Shown here piece after piece: positions 5,970 through 6,496 of a DNA stretch of 6,496 nucleotides. Position numbers and translations under genes: made by a program. Position 1 is the stretch's first letter; every line of letters begins with the position of its first letter. The DNA is from Polyangiaceae bacterium (GTDB lineage: Bacteria > Myxococcota > Polyangia > Polyangiales > Polyangiaceae). The notes under the pieces were generated by a model, which ran no database searches, had not been told where the DNA came from, and saw nothing but the letters and a program-made list of their open reading frames with translations. The stretch spans positions 1-6,496 of the forward strand of contig JAICTU010000500.1 in NCBI GenBank assembly GCA_025936205.1, in the 5' to 3' direction.

Positions 5970-5974
5970 CCTCT
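5970..5974 (-). promoter_or_regulatory. Shine-Dalgarno-like AGAGG for the aldo/keto reductase
   Basis: AGAGG lies six bases before the ATG at 5963, a normal ribosome-binding spacing, and decides this start. The same bases sit inside a weak promoter-like TTGGCC-17 bp-TAGAGG arrangement (5998-5970), so a leaderless start is an alternative but less supported reading. Confidence 0.5.
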
Positions 5975-6061
5975 ACCACGCGCGCCACAGCCGGCCAAGC
6001 AGCGCTGCCCCGGGCAACTCGCCCCGAGCGAGCCACGCTCCGGGCATGGTAGCCTGCACGC

Positions 6062-6466
6062 ATGCGCTGGCTGCTCGTGCTCTCTGCCTTCAGCGGATTT
6101 CTCGCGGTGGCCCTCGGCGCCTTCGGCGCGCACGGCTTGAAGAGCCGGCTTGCTTCCCACCCCGAAGCCGCTCGCCGCCTCGAGTGGTGGCAAACGGCTG
6201 CGAGCTACCATCTCGCCCACGCGCTCGCGATCGGCCTCACGGGAGTGATCGCCGATATCGGCCCCGGCAGCGTTTCCAGCAGTGCTACCGCAAGGCTGCC
6301 CTGCTACGCGGGCTGGGCTTTCGCGATCGGCACGTTGCTCTTCTCGGGCAGCCTGTACGTCATGGCGCTCACTGGCCTGCGCAAGCTGGGCGCAGTGACA
6401 CCGCTCGGCGGTCTCGGACTGCTCGCGGGTTGGGGCTGCCTGCTCGCCGCAGCGCTGCGCTTCTGA
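6062..6466 (+). CDS. DUF423 family small integral membrane protein (YgdD-type)
   Basis: This 134-residue inner-membrane protein has the DUF423 signatures: GAFGAHGL (19-26), WWQTAASYHLAHALA (42-56), GTLLFSGSLYVMALTG (90-105) and AVTPLGGLGLLAGW (111-124). Four hydrophobic helices are visible, near 3-21, 49-66, 83-104 and 112-131. The length is normal for the family, whose biochemical function is not established. A polar insert (DIGPGSVSSSATARLPC, 65-81) separates helices 2 and 3. The ATG at 6062 fits the family start. No strong ribosome binding site precedes it. The stop is TGA at 6464-6466. It is divergent from the aldo/keto reductase. The last codons and stop are copied again just downstream. 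Confidence 0.9.
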   Translation: MRWLLVLSAFSGFLAVALGAFGAHGLKSRLASHPEAARRLEWWQTAASYHLAHALAIGLTGVIADIGPGSVSSSATARLPCYAGWAFAIGTLLFSGSLYVMALTGLRKLGAVTPLGGLGLLAGWGCLLAAALRF

Positions 6467-6496
6467 GCGCCCAAGGCGCTGCGCTTCTGAGCGCCC
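6452..6496. repeat. 21 bp direct repeat (24 bp period) at the DUF423 3' end, running to the window edge
   Basis: Bases 6452-6472 and 6476-6496 are identical, separated by AAG. The first copy encodes the last residues and stop of the DUF423 protein, and the second repeats them including CGCTTCTGA. Dyads inside it can fold: AGCGCC (6466-6471) pairs with GGCGCT (6475-6480) over a 3-base loop, and that GGCGCT can instead pair with AGCGCC (6490-6495). This could act as a terminator, but the window ends before any T-tract could be seen. The repeat may continue outside. Confidence 0.75.

Noticed and set aside
1..6496. CRISPR, tRNA/rRNA, insertion sequence or phage genes
   Set aside because: No regular spaced repeats, cloverleaf-like segments, transposase motifs or terminal inverted repeats were seen on either strand.

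Overview
The window is GC-rich DNA with tightly packed genes on both strands. The best taxonomic guess is a myxobacterium (Myxococcota, Polyangia-like). This is inferred from the GC content and from the lipoprotein gene at 3261-4358, whose Asp/Ala/Gly-rich linker leads into 'CxSDADCxDxNxCTVDDC'-type cysteine repeats, a style of secreted protein common in that group. No 16S gene or other phylogenetic marker is present, so this is not proven.

Layout, left to right. (1) 2-1324 (+): C-terminal two-thirds of a glycogen debranching enzyme, GlgX, cut by the window edge. (2) 1428-2210 (+): complete enoyl-ACP reductase FabI. (3) 2354-2878 (-): small RDD-family membrane protein, convergent with fabI. 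(4) 2879-3260: gene-poor stretch of about 380 bp holding a frameshifted N-terminal fragment of an NAD-dependent epimerase/SDR gene on the minus strand, plus a putative promoter for the RDD gene. (5) 3261-4358 (+): secreted Cys-rich repeat lipoprotein with a pre-peptidase-like C-terminal domain. (6) 4363-4941 (-): DUF2239 protein, tail-to-tail with the lipoprotein gene at a distance of 4 bp. (7) 4942-5003: a compact control region with two ACCCGGGT-centred palindromes around a good sigma70-type promoter that would place the transcript start at or next to the DUF2239 ATG. (8) 5004-5963 (-): aldo/keto reductase. (9) 6062-6466 (+): DUF423 (YgdD-type) membrane protein, divergent from the reductase. 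Its 3' end, stop codon included, is repeated directly at the window edge.

The genes do not form one pathway. They look like a chromosomal housekeeping/accessory mix (glycogen breakdown, fatty-acid synthesis, small membrane proteins, one lipoprotein). No phage, transposon, CRISPR or RNA gene is visible. The two observations most worth following are the DUF2239 promoter/operator, together with a ribbon-helix-helix-like segment inside DUF2239 that suggests autoregulation, and the decayed epimerase start upstream of the RDD gene.
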